A stretch of 43,596 nucleotides of DNA from assembly GCF_012933655.1 (NCBI RefSeq), contig NZ_JABBJJ010000068.1, positions 1-43,596 of the forward strand, in the 5' to 3' direction. Below the pieces are notes generated by a model. It was not told where the DNA came from. It was given only the letters and a program-made list of their open reading frames with translations, and did no database searches. Both the position numbers and the translations under genes were made by a program. This document shows positions 33,332 to 39,857 of the stretch, in pieces; the stretch's first letter is position 1; each line of letters starts with the position of its first letter. Origin of the DNA: Pyxidicoccus fallax. Its GTDB lineage: Bacteria; Myxococcota; Myxococcia; Myxococcales; Myxococcaceae.

Positions 33332-34594
33332 TCAGCTCATGATGTTGTCGACGAGCCGGCCCACCAGCCGGTCGCCCACCAGGTGCTCGTCCACGAGCTC
33401 CTGGGCGTCTGCCTCGGTGACACCGCGGTACCAGACGCCGTCCGGATAGACGGCGACGGTGGGGCCCTCGCCGCAGCGGCCCATGCAGCTCGTGCGCGTC
33501 ACGCGCACGGTGCGCGCCTTGCCGAACACCTTGAGGCGTCGGCGCACGGCGTCCAGCAGCCCCAGGCTCCCCCGGTCCGCGCAGTCCGCGTTGCCGCAGA
33601 TGAGCACGTGTTTCTCCAGCGCGCGGTGCGCGTGCGGGTGCGGCGCCGCCTGGGTGTGCGTCTCCCGGTGGCGGATGCTCCACAGCAGCGCACGGAGGCC
33701 TCCAACCTCCCGCTGGAGGCCCGCGAGCGGCACGCGGTACTGGCAGGTGTCGCAGGGCAGCGGCGCTCCGCCCGCGAGCGCGTCTTCTATCCGGCGCGCC
33801 ACGTGGTCGAGGAGCGGCTCGGTGGGGCCGTCCCAGAGGTGGGGCGCCAGCTCGGCGCGGACCCACGGGTAGCGCTCGCCGAACTTCGCCACCTGCTCGC
33901 GGACCTTCTGGAGCAGCACACCCGTGAAGAGCAGGTAGGGCACCACCACGACGCGCTCGGCCCGGGCGCGCGCGAGGAGGTCGAGCACGTCGTCCAGCTT
34001 GGGTGTGGTGACGCCGATGAACGCGGGCACCACCTGGGCGAGGCCGCGCCCTTCCGCGAAGAGGCGCGAGAGCTTGACGAAGTCGCCATTGGCATCCGGG
34101 TCGGACGAGCCGCGCCCGAGCATCACCACCGCCGTCTTCGCCGCCACCTCCGCCGGGAGCGGCCCGCCCACCGTCGCCTCGAAGCGGGCCTGGGCGAGCT
34201 GCGCGAGGGAGGGGTGTACTCCGAAGGCCTGCACCGCGATGAAGCGCACCTTGGGGTGCTTCTGGCGGATGAGGGAGAGCGCGAGGGGGATGTCGTTCTT
34301 CACGTGGCGCGCGGTGAAGAGGAACAGCGGCACCACCAGCACCTCGTCCACCTCGGCGGCGAGCGTGTCGAGCGCCTCCAGCAGCGGAGGCGGAGTCAGC
34401 TCCACGAAGGCGAGCTCCACGCGCCAGTCGGGCCGGCGGGCACGGAAGGCCTCCGCGAAGGCGCGAACCTCGGTGAGTGCGAGCGGGTCACGGCTGCCGT
34501 GGCCCACGAGGAGCACTCCGCGACGGCGGGCGGGAAACGTCGTCACGGGTGCGCCCTGGGTGGCCGCCTGTTCCGCGAGCGGTTGAATCGTCAT
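33332..34594 (-). CDS. cbiX: Long-form sirohydrochlorin cobaltochelatase CbiX with ferredoxin domain
   Basis: Chelatase of 420 residues that inserts cobalt into sirohydrochlorin, starting the cobalt-early pathway. The first CbiX half has LLVGHGSRDP (His32) and VVPLFLFTARHVKND with the second metal His; the second half has VMLGRGSSDPDANGD and VVVVPYLLFTGVL, so the halves are a duplicated module in which the second copy lost the first His. A CDTCQYR motif follows, then a His-rich linker (HRETHTQAAPHPHAHR), and a C-terminal thioredoxin-like [2Fe-2S] ferredoxin domain (HVLICGNADCADRG, then TSCMGRCGEGPTVAVYPDG). The ATG at 34594 overlaps cbiO by ATGA. The His-rich stretch may store or hand over cobalt. 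Confidence 0.93.
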   Translation of the reverse strand: MTIQPLAEQAATQGAPVTTFPARRRGVLLVGHGSRDPLALTEVRAFAEAFRARRPDWRVELAFVELTPPPLLEALDTLAAEVDEVLVVPLFLFTARHVKNDIPLALSLIRQKHPKVRFIAVQAFGVHPSLAQLAQARFEATVGGPLPAEVAAKTAVVMLGRGSSDPDANGDFVKLSRLFAEGRGLAQVVPAFIGVTTPKLDDVLDLLARARAERVVVVPYLLFTGVLLQKVREQVAKFGERYPWVRAELAPHLWDGPTEPLLDHVARRIEDALAGGAPLPCDTCQYRVPLAGLQREVGGLRALLWSIRHRETHTQAAPHPHAHRALEKHVLICGNADCADRGSLGLLDAVRRRLKVFGKARTVRVTRTSCMGRCGEGPTVAVYPDGVWYRGVTEADAQELVDEHLVGDRLVGRLVDNIMS

Positions 34595-35421
34595 GACCTC
34601 GCCTCCAGGAGAGGACGCAGGCGCTCGGCGGCCGCGTCCAGCGTGAGCGGAGCCGGGAGGACGGGCACTCCGAGCCGCTCCCACAGCTCCATCGCCGCGG
34701 GAGGCCGCAGCCGGGCGCGCGTGAGCAGGTCCGCGTCCGCGAAGGCCCGCTCCGGTGGACCGAAGGCGAGCAACGTCCCTTCTCCGAGGATGGCCACGCG
34801 GTCCGCGAAGAGAGGCACTTCGTCCACCGCGTGGGTGGCCACGAGCACCGCGGCTTCCGTCTCGCGCGCCACGCGGCGCAGGAGCCCGGCGGCTTCTCGC
34901 TCACCGACCGGATCGAGCCCGGCGGTCGGCTCATCGAGCAGCAGCACCCGTGGCTTCAGCGCGAGCACTCCGGCGAGACAGGCGCGCTTCTTCTCTCCGA
35001 AGCTCAGCTGCTCCACCTCGCGCGCGCCGAGCCCTTGCAGGCCCACGGAGGCGAGCGCCGCCGTGACTCGGGCGGAGACCTCCACCTCGCGCAGCCCCTG
35101 GGCCCGGGGGCCAGACGCGACGTCTTCGTCGAGCGTCGCGCCGAAGAGCTGGTCATCGGGGTTCTGGAACGCGAGCGCCACTCCGGCCGCCGCGCGCGCC
35201 GCCGCGCCTCGTCCCAGGGGAGCGCCGTCGAGCAGCGTGCGCCCTGCCCGCTCCGGAAGGAGCCCCATGAGCGTGCGCAACAGCGTCGTCTTGCCGCAGC
35301 CGTTCGCTCCGAGGAGCGCCACGACCTCGCCGGCTCGCACTTCGAGCGACACGCCCGTGAGGACGGCACGCGCGCCACCGGGGCCCGCGCTCACGCCTTC
35401 CACCCACAGGCGCGGCGTCAT
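34591..35421 (-). CDS. cbiO: Cobalt ECF transporter ATPase CbiO
   Basis: ABC ATPase of 276 residues that powers the CbiMNQO cobalt importer at the inner face of the membrane. Walker A is LGANGCGKTT (about 37-46), the Q-loop is FQNPDDQLFG, which is typical of ECF ATPases, the signature is LSFGEKKR, Walker B is VLLLDEPTAGLDP, and the switch His is in VATHAVDE. The signature differs from LSGGQ in the way usual for CbiO. It overlaps cbiQ and cbiX by ATGA. The last 50 residues (from RARLRPPAAMELWE) form a C-terminal extension. Confidence 0.95.
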   Translation of the reverse strand: MTPRLWVEGVSAGPGGARAVLTGVSLEVRAGEVVALLGANGCGKTTLLRTLMGLLPERAGRTLLDGAPLGRGAAARAAAGVALAFQNPDDQLFGATLDEDVASGPRAQGLREVEVSARVTAALASVGLQGLGAREVEQLSFGEKKRACLAGVLALKPRVLLLDEPTAGLDPVGEREAAGLLRRVARETEAAVLVATHAVDEVPLFADRVAILGEGTLLAFGPPERAFADADLLTRARLRPPAAMELWERLGVPVLPAPLTLDAAAERLRPLLEARS

Positions 35422-36014
35422 GACCTGCTCCCCACGCCGCGCGCGGCGCGAGCCTCGGCTGTGGCGGACGCCTGGTCGAAGGCGCGCACCAGGGTGAGCC
35501 CCGCCAGCGCGCCCATCGAGCCGAGGGCCCGGCGCGTGCCGCTGTAGCCGCCACGCACCAACTGCGCCTCGCGCGCGGTGCGGGCCGCGCCCTCGAACAC
35601 ACGGGCATAGCGAGCGGAGAGCGTGAGCAGCTCGGTGAACACGTCCGGTGCACCGAGCTTCCGAAGCGCACCGGCGAAGGCCCACGGAGGCGTCAGGTGC
35701 GAGAAGAGCCCGAAGACGGCCACTCCCGCCGCCATGCGGGCACCGAGCACGAGTCCCGCCTGCGCGCCCGCGCGGGTACCGAGTGCCACATGCAGCGCCG
35801 CCGTGAGCAAGCCCGCGAGCAACGCCGCACCGAATCCACGTGCCACCCGCGTGGGAGCCCTCCCCCATGCAAGCCCGAGCACGCCCACGCCCAAGGCCAC
35901 CGCGAGCGGAGCCCACGGCAGCGGCCCGCCCAGCCCCACCGCGAGTAGCCCGAGCGAGACGCCGAGCGTGATGCGCGCATCGAGCACACGTGCCCAGGCG
36001 GGAGGCTCACGCAC
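35418..36014 (-). CDS. cbiQ: Cobalt ECF transporter transmembrane subunit CbiQ
   Basis: Membrane subunit of 198 residues that links CbiO to CbiM. It has four or five hydrophobic segments (ITLGVSLGLLAVGLGG, APLAVALGVGVLGLAW, FGAALLAGLLTAALHVA, AAGVAVFGLF) and the two coupling motifs of the family in the C-terminal half (AREAQLVRGGYSG and ATAEARAARGVG, the Ala-Arg-Gly type). The start is a GTG at 36014, preceded by GGGAGGA; a GTG at 36017 is equally possible. It is somewhat shorter than usual CbiQ proteins at the N terminus. The DNA around its start occurs in three copies. Confidence 0.85.
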   Translation of the reverse strand: MREPPAWARVLDARITLGVSLGLLAVGLGGPLPWAPLAVALGVGVLGLAWGRAPTRVARGFGAALLAGLLTAALHVALGTRAGAQAGLVLGARMAAGVAVFGLFSHLTPPWAFAGALRKLGAPDVFTELLTLSARYARVFEGAARTAREAQLVRGGYSGTRRALGSMGALAGLTLVRAFDQASATAEARAARGVGSRS

Positions 36015-36172
36015 CACGGCGGTCCTCCCTCCACTGCGAGCGCGAGGCGAGCAACGAGACTCCACCTCCAGGCGGGATGCCACGCACCACGGCGGCTCCC
36101 TCCGCCATGAGTTCGCGGTAGCCAGAGCCCAGCTCGCAGGTGGCGGGCTCACGCACCACGCCGCCCTCCCTC
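36001..36172. repeat. Three copies of the cbiN-cbiQ junction
   Basis: The core CACGCACCACG occurs at 36008, 36081 and 36150, each within about 30 similar bases including the CTCCCT ribosome-site complement. On the minus strand this is the cbiN stop plus the cbiQ GTG start. The outer copies keep the overlapping start and stop (GTGCGTGA). In the middle copy the sequence is GTGCGTGG, so the stop TGA became TGG and the frames read through. Confidence 0.8.
36007..36156 (-). other. Junction mini-ORF between cbiN and cbiQ (49 aa)
   Basis: A 49-residue frame with a GTG start overlaps the cbiN stop and the cbiQ start by eight bases (GTGCGTGA) at both ends. Its head VREPATCELG resembles the CbiQ head VREPPAWARV. 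Its middle GSGYRELMAEG resembles the CbiN tail segment GYGYRALFVEG (7 of 11), and its end DRRGA resembles the CbiN end GRRGA. It thus looks like two fused junction copies. Confidence 0.65.
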
Positions 36173-36364
36173 GACGAAGAGCGCGCGGTAGCCGTAGCCC
36201 AGCACCCAGCCGCCAATCAGCCCCGCCATGAGGAAGGCGAACAGCAGTACGTCGCCCTCGGGCTGCGGAAAGAGCGGCGCGAGCGTGCGGCCCGCGGCCT
36301 CCGCGTAGGGGCGCACCACGTGCTCGTCCATGCCGGGCCAACCCTCGGGAGTCGCCCCCGTCAT
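36149..36364 (-). CDS. cbiN: CbiN-like cobalt transport subunit, single-span
   Basis: Small membrane protein of 71 residues between cbiM and cbiQ. Its C-terminal part (FPQPEGDVLLFAFLMAGLIGGWVLGYGYR) corresponds to the second membrane span of CbiN, with the usual Pro-x-x-Gly-Glu/Asp lead. Canonical CbiN is about 100 residues with two spans; the first span is missing here and replaced by a polar segment (WPGMDEHVVRPYAEAAG). The ATG at 36364 overlaps the cbiM stop as TGATG. The position makes the CbiN call reasonable, but the protein is shortened; a different small accessory subunit remains possible. Confidence 0.7.
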   Translation of the reverse strand: MTGATPEGWPGMDEHVVRPYAEAAGRTLAPLFPQPEGDVLLFAFLMAGLIGGWVLGYGYRALFVEGGRRGA

Positions 36365-37167
36365 CACGGAGCCACCGAGGTGCGAGCGGCGCCAAAGGCG
36401 AGCAACGAGGGACGCCGCCGGGCGATGAAGACCACCGCCCCCGCCGTCATCACGCCCTCCAGCAACCCGAGCGGCAATTGCGTGGGAACGAAGGCCAGCG
36501 CCACCGCTCCGAACGCGCGCCCCAGCCCCTCTTCCCCGTGCAGCGCCGAGGCCAGCTCGAAGGCCGTGGTCGCATACGTCGCCCAGTCCGCTGCCAGTCC
36601 CGCGAAGAAGGCCGCGACGGACAGCGACGCGCCAGCCCCACGCAGCCCACGGAAGACGAGCCACCCCGCGAAGCCACCCGCGACGCCCATGCTCCACACG
36701 TCCGCGCCCAGCGTGGTGAGGCCACCGTGCGCCAGGAAGAGCGCCTGCAGCAGCAGGGCCACCACCGTCACGAGCACCGTGAGCAGCGGGCCAACCAGTA
36801 TCGCGGCGAGCCCGGTGCCCACCGGGTGGCTGCATGTGCCCGCGGTGGGCACCGGCACCGGCATGCACGAGATGACGAACACCGCCGCCGCGAGCATCGC
36901 CAGGAAGGGCCCGAAGACGGGGTCCTCGGCCGAGCGCCGCCGCAGCACCCGCACGCCGAGCACGAGGAACGGCAGCATCGCGAGCGTCCACCCGGCGGCC
37001 CATGGCAGGGGCAGCACGCCCTCGGCCAGGTGCATCGCGTGGGCGCACGCGGGCGCGAGCAGCAGCGCGGCGAGCACGAGCGGTGCTCCGCGCACGCGGG
37101 ACAGAAGACGGTCGTCAGAGGGAGCGGGCCGGCATGTGCCGTCCCCACGCCCATGCACCCAGCGCAT
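36364..37167 (-). CDS. cbiM: Cobalt ECF transporter substrate-binding protein CbiM
   Basis: Membrane protein of 267 residues that binds cobalt for the CbiMNQO importer. The first 44 residues act as a signal peptide ending AHA, so the mature protein begins MHLAEGVLP; in CbiM/NikM the free N terminus and the His at position 2 bind the metal. Further marks are VPVPTAGTCSHPVGTGLAAIL and the FVPTQLPLGLLEGVMTAG end. There are about seven membrane spans. The ATG at 37167 has a strong AGGAGGT site, which may be masked by the hairpin described next. It is the first gene behind the B12 riboswitch. Confidence 0.95.
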   Translation of the reverse strand: MRWVHGRGDGTCRPAPSDDRLLSRVRGAPLVLAALLLAPACAHAMHLAEGVLPLPWAAGWTLAMLPFLVLGVRVLRRRSAEDPVFGPFLAMLAAAVFVISCMPVPVPTAGTCSHPVGTGLAAILVGPLLTVLVTVVALLLQALFLAHGGLTTLGADVWSMGVAGGFAGWLVFRGLRGAGASLSVAAFFAGLAADWATYATTAFELASALHGEEGLGRAFGAVALAFVPTQLPLGLLEGVMTAGAVVFIARRRPSLLAFGAARTSVAP

Positions 37168-37172
37168 GGCAA

Positions 37173-37196
37173 CCTCCTCTCAGTCCACGGAGAGGG
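37173..37196 (-). promoter_or_regulatory. Hairpin masking the cbiM ribosome binding site
   Basis: In the minus-strand RNA, CCUCUC (complement of 37190-37195) can pair with GAGAGG (complement of 37176-37181) across an 8-nt loop. The second arm overlaps the start of the AGAGGAGGU ribosome site. This suits a translational off-switch controlled by the riboswitch. Confidence 0.5.
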
Positions 37197-37206
37197 TCAG
37201 TCGTTC

Positions 37207-37409
37207 AGCCTGGGGTAGGTCTCCTGGCTCATGGGCTTGCGAGAGACTCCTCGACCTCGAGGAGGACTCCCGCGCCGCTTCCGCCTTCCCGGGTGCGTAC
37301 GGCACACCCAGTGGCACTTCGTGGAAGCGGCCTCACCCACTCACAGTGGCGGGACCGCGCCGGATTCACACCGGCTTCCCTGTTATGCCCGTCATGGGCA
37401 CCCAAGGCG
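37207..37409 (-). promoter_or_regulatory. Cobalamin (B12) riboswitch
   Basis: Leader RNA of the operon. On the minus strand it shows GGTGCC at its 5' side, GGGAAGCCGGTG then AATCCGGCGCGGTCCCGCC and CACTGTGAG (the conserved core), and the B12 box GAGCCAGGAGACC (37219-37231). The ends pair: CCTTGGGT (37400-37407) with ACCCCAGG (37209-37216), one wobble. Binding of adenosylcobalamin is expected to reduce expression of cbiM and everything downstream. Confidence 0.95.
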
Positions 37410-37431
37410 GCGATTCAGTTGTGGCCGTGCA

Positions 37432-37459
37432 AGTAGCGGAGTGACGAGGCACTTGTCAA
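37432..37459 (-). promoter_or_regulatory. Candidate promoter of the cobalamin operon
   Basis: A perfect TTGACA -35 box lies at 37454-37459 (minus strand), with a weak -10 GCTACT at 37432-37437 after a 16-base spacer. Transcription would start about 15 bases before the riboswitch. Myxobacterial housekeeping promoters often have poor -10 boxes. Apart from this and the riboswitch, 37168-37519 holds nothing else I recognise. Confidence 0.5.
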
Positions 37460-37519
37460 CGAACACGCCTTCCGTTGGCTGGAGTACACCTGCCACACGG
37501 GTGCATTGAGCACGCGCCT

Positions 37520-38029
37520 TCAGCGTTCCTCCACCGTGTTTCCGAACGCGATGACGATGGCGACGATGTGCTCGAAGAGCGTCTCGCCCACACCGCGCCC
37601 CGCCTCCCGTGCGCGGCGGATGAGCCAGTCCCTGCCATCCCTGTCGAGGTAGCCCCGGTTGCGGAGCTGCACGCCCGCCCACGCTCGGAAGGCCTCATGT
37701 CCCAGGGCCCGTCGTGACACGGCGGCGTCTTCCCAGCGGAGGATGAACGGCGGCGCCACGCCAAAGCCTCCATGGCAGCAGTCCTGGAGGCTCATGGAAT
37801 CGTGTCCGAAGTAGCCCCCCGGGCCGTTCACCGCCTCGCCCATGGCGCACAGGAAGGCACTCAGGTCTCCAATGAGCCGCCCTGGAAGGACGATGACGCT
37901 CCCCGTCGGCCTGTCGGCGGGCCATGGCGTCGGACGCGCGAAGTGACGCTCGCAGGCCTCCGCGAGCCACCGGGCGCGTTGCTCGACAGAGAGTGGAAGC
38001 CAGGTCCCTGGAACAGAAGGCACTGCCAT
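37520..38029 (-). CDS. Barstar family protein
   Basis: Protein of 169 residues with the barstar fold signature: VIVLPGRLIGDLSAFLCAMG, then GPGGYFGHDSMSLQDCCHGGFG (the YFG...L.DC block) and ILRWEDA. In barstar this region binds and blocks the barnase active site. No nuclease gene is adjacent, so it may be an orphan or act on another target. The C-terminal 50 residues are an extension not found in classic barstar (about 90 residues). The ATG at 38029 is a choice; there is no good ribosome site, and the frame is open to 38077. Confidence 0.7.
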   Translation of the reverse strand: MAVPSVPGTWLPLSVEQRARWLAEACERHFARPTPWPADRPTGSVIVLPGRLIGDLSAFLCAMGEAVNGPGGYFGHDSMSLQDCCHGGFGVAPPFILRWEDAAVSRRALGHEAFRAWAGVQLRNRGYLDRDGRDWLIRRAREAGRGVGETLFEHIVAIVIAFGNTVEER

Positions 38030-38085
38030 GGAGGAGGACACACGGCACTCACGTCCCCGCGCCAGCGCGCCTGACATCCGGCGGC

Positions 38086-39006
38086 TCAGCCCTCTTCCCT
38101 CGCGGGGAACAGCTCCGCCGTCCGCGCGGCGATGAAGTCCAGGAACGCTCGCACGTGCGCCGGCATCGCCGTGCGGCGTGGGTACAGCGCCGAGAGGAAG
38201 CGCGGCGCGGGACGCAGCGGGGCCAGCACCCGCACCAGCGTGCCGGACTCCAGGTCCTTCGCCACGAAGTACTCCGGCAGCACCGCGATACCCATTCCCG
38301 AGAGCGCCGCCACGTGGAGCGCGGGCAGGCTGTCACACTGGAAGCGGCTCTTCGGCGGACGCACCTCGTGCACGCGCCCCGCCTGCCGCAGCTCCAGCGG
38401 CCGGGCCGCCGGGCCTCGCGGCGGCAGCAGTACCTCGTGGCTGGCCAGGTCCCTCGGACGCCTCGGTGTGCCCTGCTCGCGCAGGTACGTGGGGCTCGCG
38501 CACAGCACGTACGGCTGGACGCCCAGGCGCCGCACCATCAGCGTGCTCGGCTCCAGCCGGGTGGCGATGCGCAGCGCCACGTCCACGCCGCGCTCCACCA
38601 GGTCCACCATCGCGTCCTCCAGCACCAGCTCCAGGCTCACCGCCGGATGCGCGCGCAGGAAGTCATTCACCAGCGGCACCAGCACCTGCTGTCCGAAGAG
38701 CACCGGCGCCGACACCCGGAGCGTGCCGCGCGGCACGCCCTGCTCCGTCAAATCCCGCTCCGCCTCGTCGAGCGCCTCGAGGATGCCCCGGGCATGCGTC
38801 AGGTAGCGCTCCCCCGCCGCGGTGAGCTGCATCCGCCGCGTCGTGCGCTGCACCAGCTCGGTGCCCAGCCGCGCCTCCAGCGCGGCCAGCTCGCGGCTCA
38901 CCGCCGACGGCACCCGCCGCACCGTCCGCGCCGCCCCGGCGATGCTGCCCGCCCGCGCCACCTCCACGAATGTCCGCAGTGCCTCGAAGCGGTCCCGGCT
39001 CGCCAT
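38086..39006 (-). CDS. LysR family transcriptional regulator
   Basis: Regulator of 306 residues. The N-terminal winged helix-turn-helix (about 5-65) reads FVEVARAGSIAGAARTVRRVPSAVSRELAALEARLG, with TTRRMQLTAAGERYL after it. The C-terminal effector domain (about 92-300) has RGTLRVSAPVLFGQQVLVPLVNDFL and VDVALRIA, as in the subgroup that controls quinone or aldehyde stress genes. It is divergent from doxX with 90 bases between the starts, so it probably controls doxX. The ATG at 39006 gives the standard family start. Confidence 0.92.
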   Translation of the reverse strand: MASRDRFEALRTFVEVARAGSIAGAARTVRRVPSAVSRELAALEARLGTELVQRTTRRMQLTAAGERYLTHARGILEALDEAERDLTEQGVPRGTLRVSAPVLFGQQVLVPLVNDFLRAHPAVSLELVLEDAMVDLVERGVDVALRIATRLEPSTLMVRRLGVQPYVLCASPTYLREQGTPRRPRDLASHEVLLPPRGPAARPLELRQAGRVHEVRPPKSRFQCDSLPALHVAALSGMGIAVLPEYFVAKDLESGTLVRVLAPLRPAPRFLSALYPRRTAMPAHVRAFLDFIAARTAELFPAREEG

Positions 39007-39008
39007 GG

Positions 39009-39029
39009 TTCGTGCTCCTGGCGCACGAA
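39009..39029. promoter_or_regulatory. Palindrome in the lysR-doxX intergenic region
   Basis: TTCGTGC (39009-39015) and GCACGAA (39023-39029) are perfect inverted repeats with a 7-base spacer, a layout that fits a LysR-type site. It starts three bases from the lysR ATG, so it may serve autoregulation. A further TCGTGC half-like site follows at 39032. Confidence 0.5.
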
Positions 39030-39096
39030 TGTCGTGCATCCCTGACACCTGTTCAAGCCACCCCGTCTGACGCATTCAACAGGGCAGGAGGAAGCC

Positions 39097-39555
39097 ATGA
39101 GTCTCCAAACCCCGGCCCCGCACGACGCCGCCGCCAGCCACGCGCGGGACCGTCAGCTCGCGCATGCGGTGCTCCGGCTGGTGCTGGGCGTCAACATCAC
39201 CCTGCACGGGCTGGTGCGCGTGGGCGCGCCCGGCGCGTTCGCGGACACGCTGGTGAAGAACTTCGCGGAGACGCCGCTGCCCGAATGGAGCGTGCGCGCC
39301 TTCGCGCTCAGCGTCCCCTTCGTGGAGCTCATCGTGGGCCTGTGCATCCTGCTGGGTCTGCGGCTGCGCCTCGCGCTCGTCGTCGGCGGCGCCTTCATGG
39401 CGTCGCTCACCTTCGGCGAGTCGCTGCGCCAACAGTGGAGCACCGTGTCCATCCACCTCAGCTACGCGCTCGTCTACTTCGTCCTCCTGTCGCGCGTGTC
39501 CGACGCCCGCTTCACCCTCGACGGACTGCTGGGCTCGCGCCGGACAGCCCCGTAG
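39097..39555 (+). CDS. DoxX family membrane protein
   Basis: Inner-membrane protein of 152 residues with four spans: LAHAVLRLVLGVNITLHGLVR, FVELIVGLCILLGLRLRLALVVGGAFMASL (two spans) and SIHLSYALVYFVLLSR are the hydrophobic regions, here listed only as landmarks. The pattern fits DoxX/DoxD-like proteins, often controlled by LysR or MarR regulators and linked to oxidative or thiol stress. An AGGAGG site precedes the ATG. The gene is divergent from the LysR gene and followed by a damaged gene. Confidence 0.85.
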   Translation: MSLQTPAPHDAAASHARDRQLAHAVLRLVLGVNITLHGLVRVGAPGAFADTLVKNFAETPLPEWSVRAFALSVPFVELIVGLCILLGLRLRLALVVGGAFMASLTFGESLRQQWSTVSIHLSYALVYFVLLSRVSDARFTLDGLLGSRRTAP

Positions 39556-39580
39556 CCCCCAGAAAACGAAGGAGCCCCCC

Positions 39581-39801
39581 ATGTCACTGTCCCGCCGAGA
39601 GTTCGTCACCCACACCGCCGTGGCCGGCACGACCGCATCGGCGGCCGGCCCGCCCGCGCCCGCGTGCTCGAGGAGTTCATCGCGTACGCCAAGAAGCAGC
39701 GCGGCGTCTGGTTCGCCCGCAAGGACGAGCTGGCCCGCATCGCCCTGGAGAGCCCCCTCACCCCACGCGAGGGCTCCCTGGCCTCCCCCGTGAAGCCGTG
39801 A
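39581..39801 (+). pseudogene. Remnant of a secreted polysaccharide deacetylase gene
   Basis: The ATG at 39581 starts a twin-arginine-type signal (SLSRREFVTHTAVAG). After about 30 codons the coding signal moves to another frame and reads RVLEEFIAYAKKQRGVWFARKDELARIAL to the stop at 39799-39801; this resembles the C-terminal end of polysaccharide deacetylase/allantoinase-like proteins (VWFARKDE block). The catalytic middle is absent. A large internal deletion with a frame change is the simplest explanation. The original frame continues to 39793 as low-complexity sequence. Confidence 0.6.
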
Positions 39802-39857
39802 CACTCCGGCGCACGTGACGCCTGCATCACCGGCCCGGGCCCGTTAAGGTGCCCGTC

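Noticed and set aside
37231-37509. Open frames in the leader region before cbiM
   Set aside because: They coincide with the B12 riboswitch core and B12 box and have no coding features.
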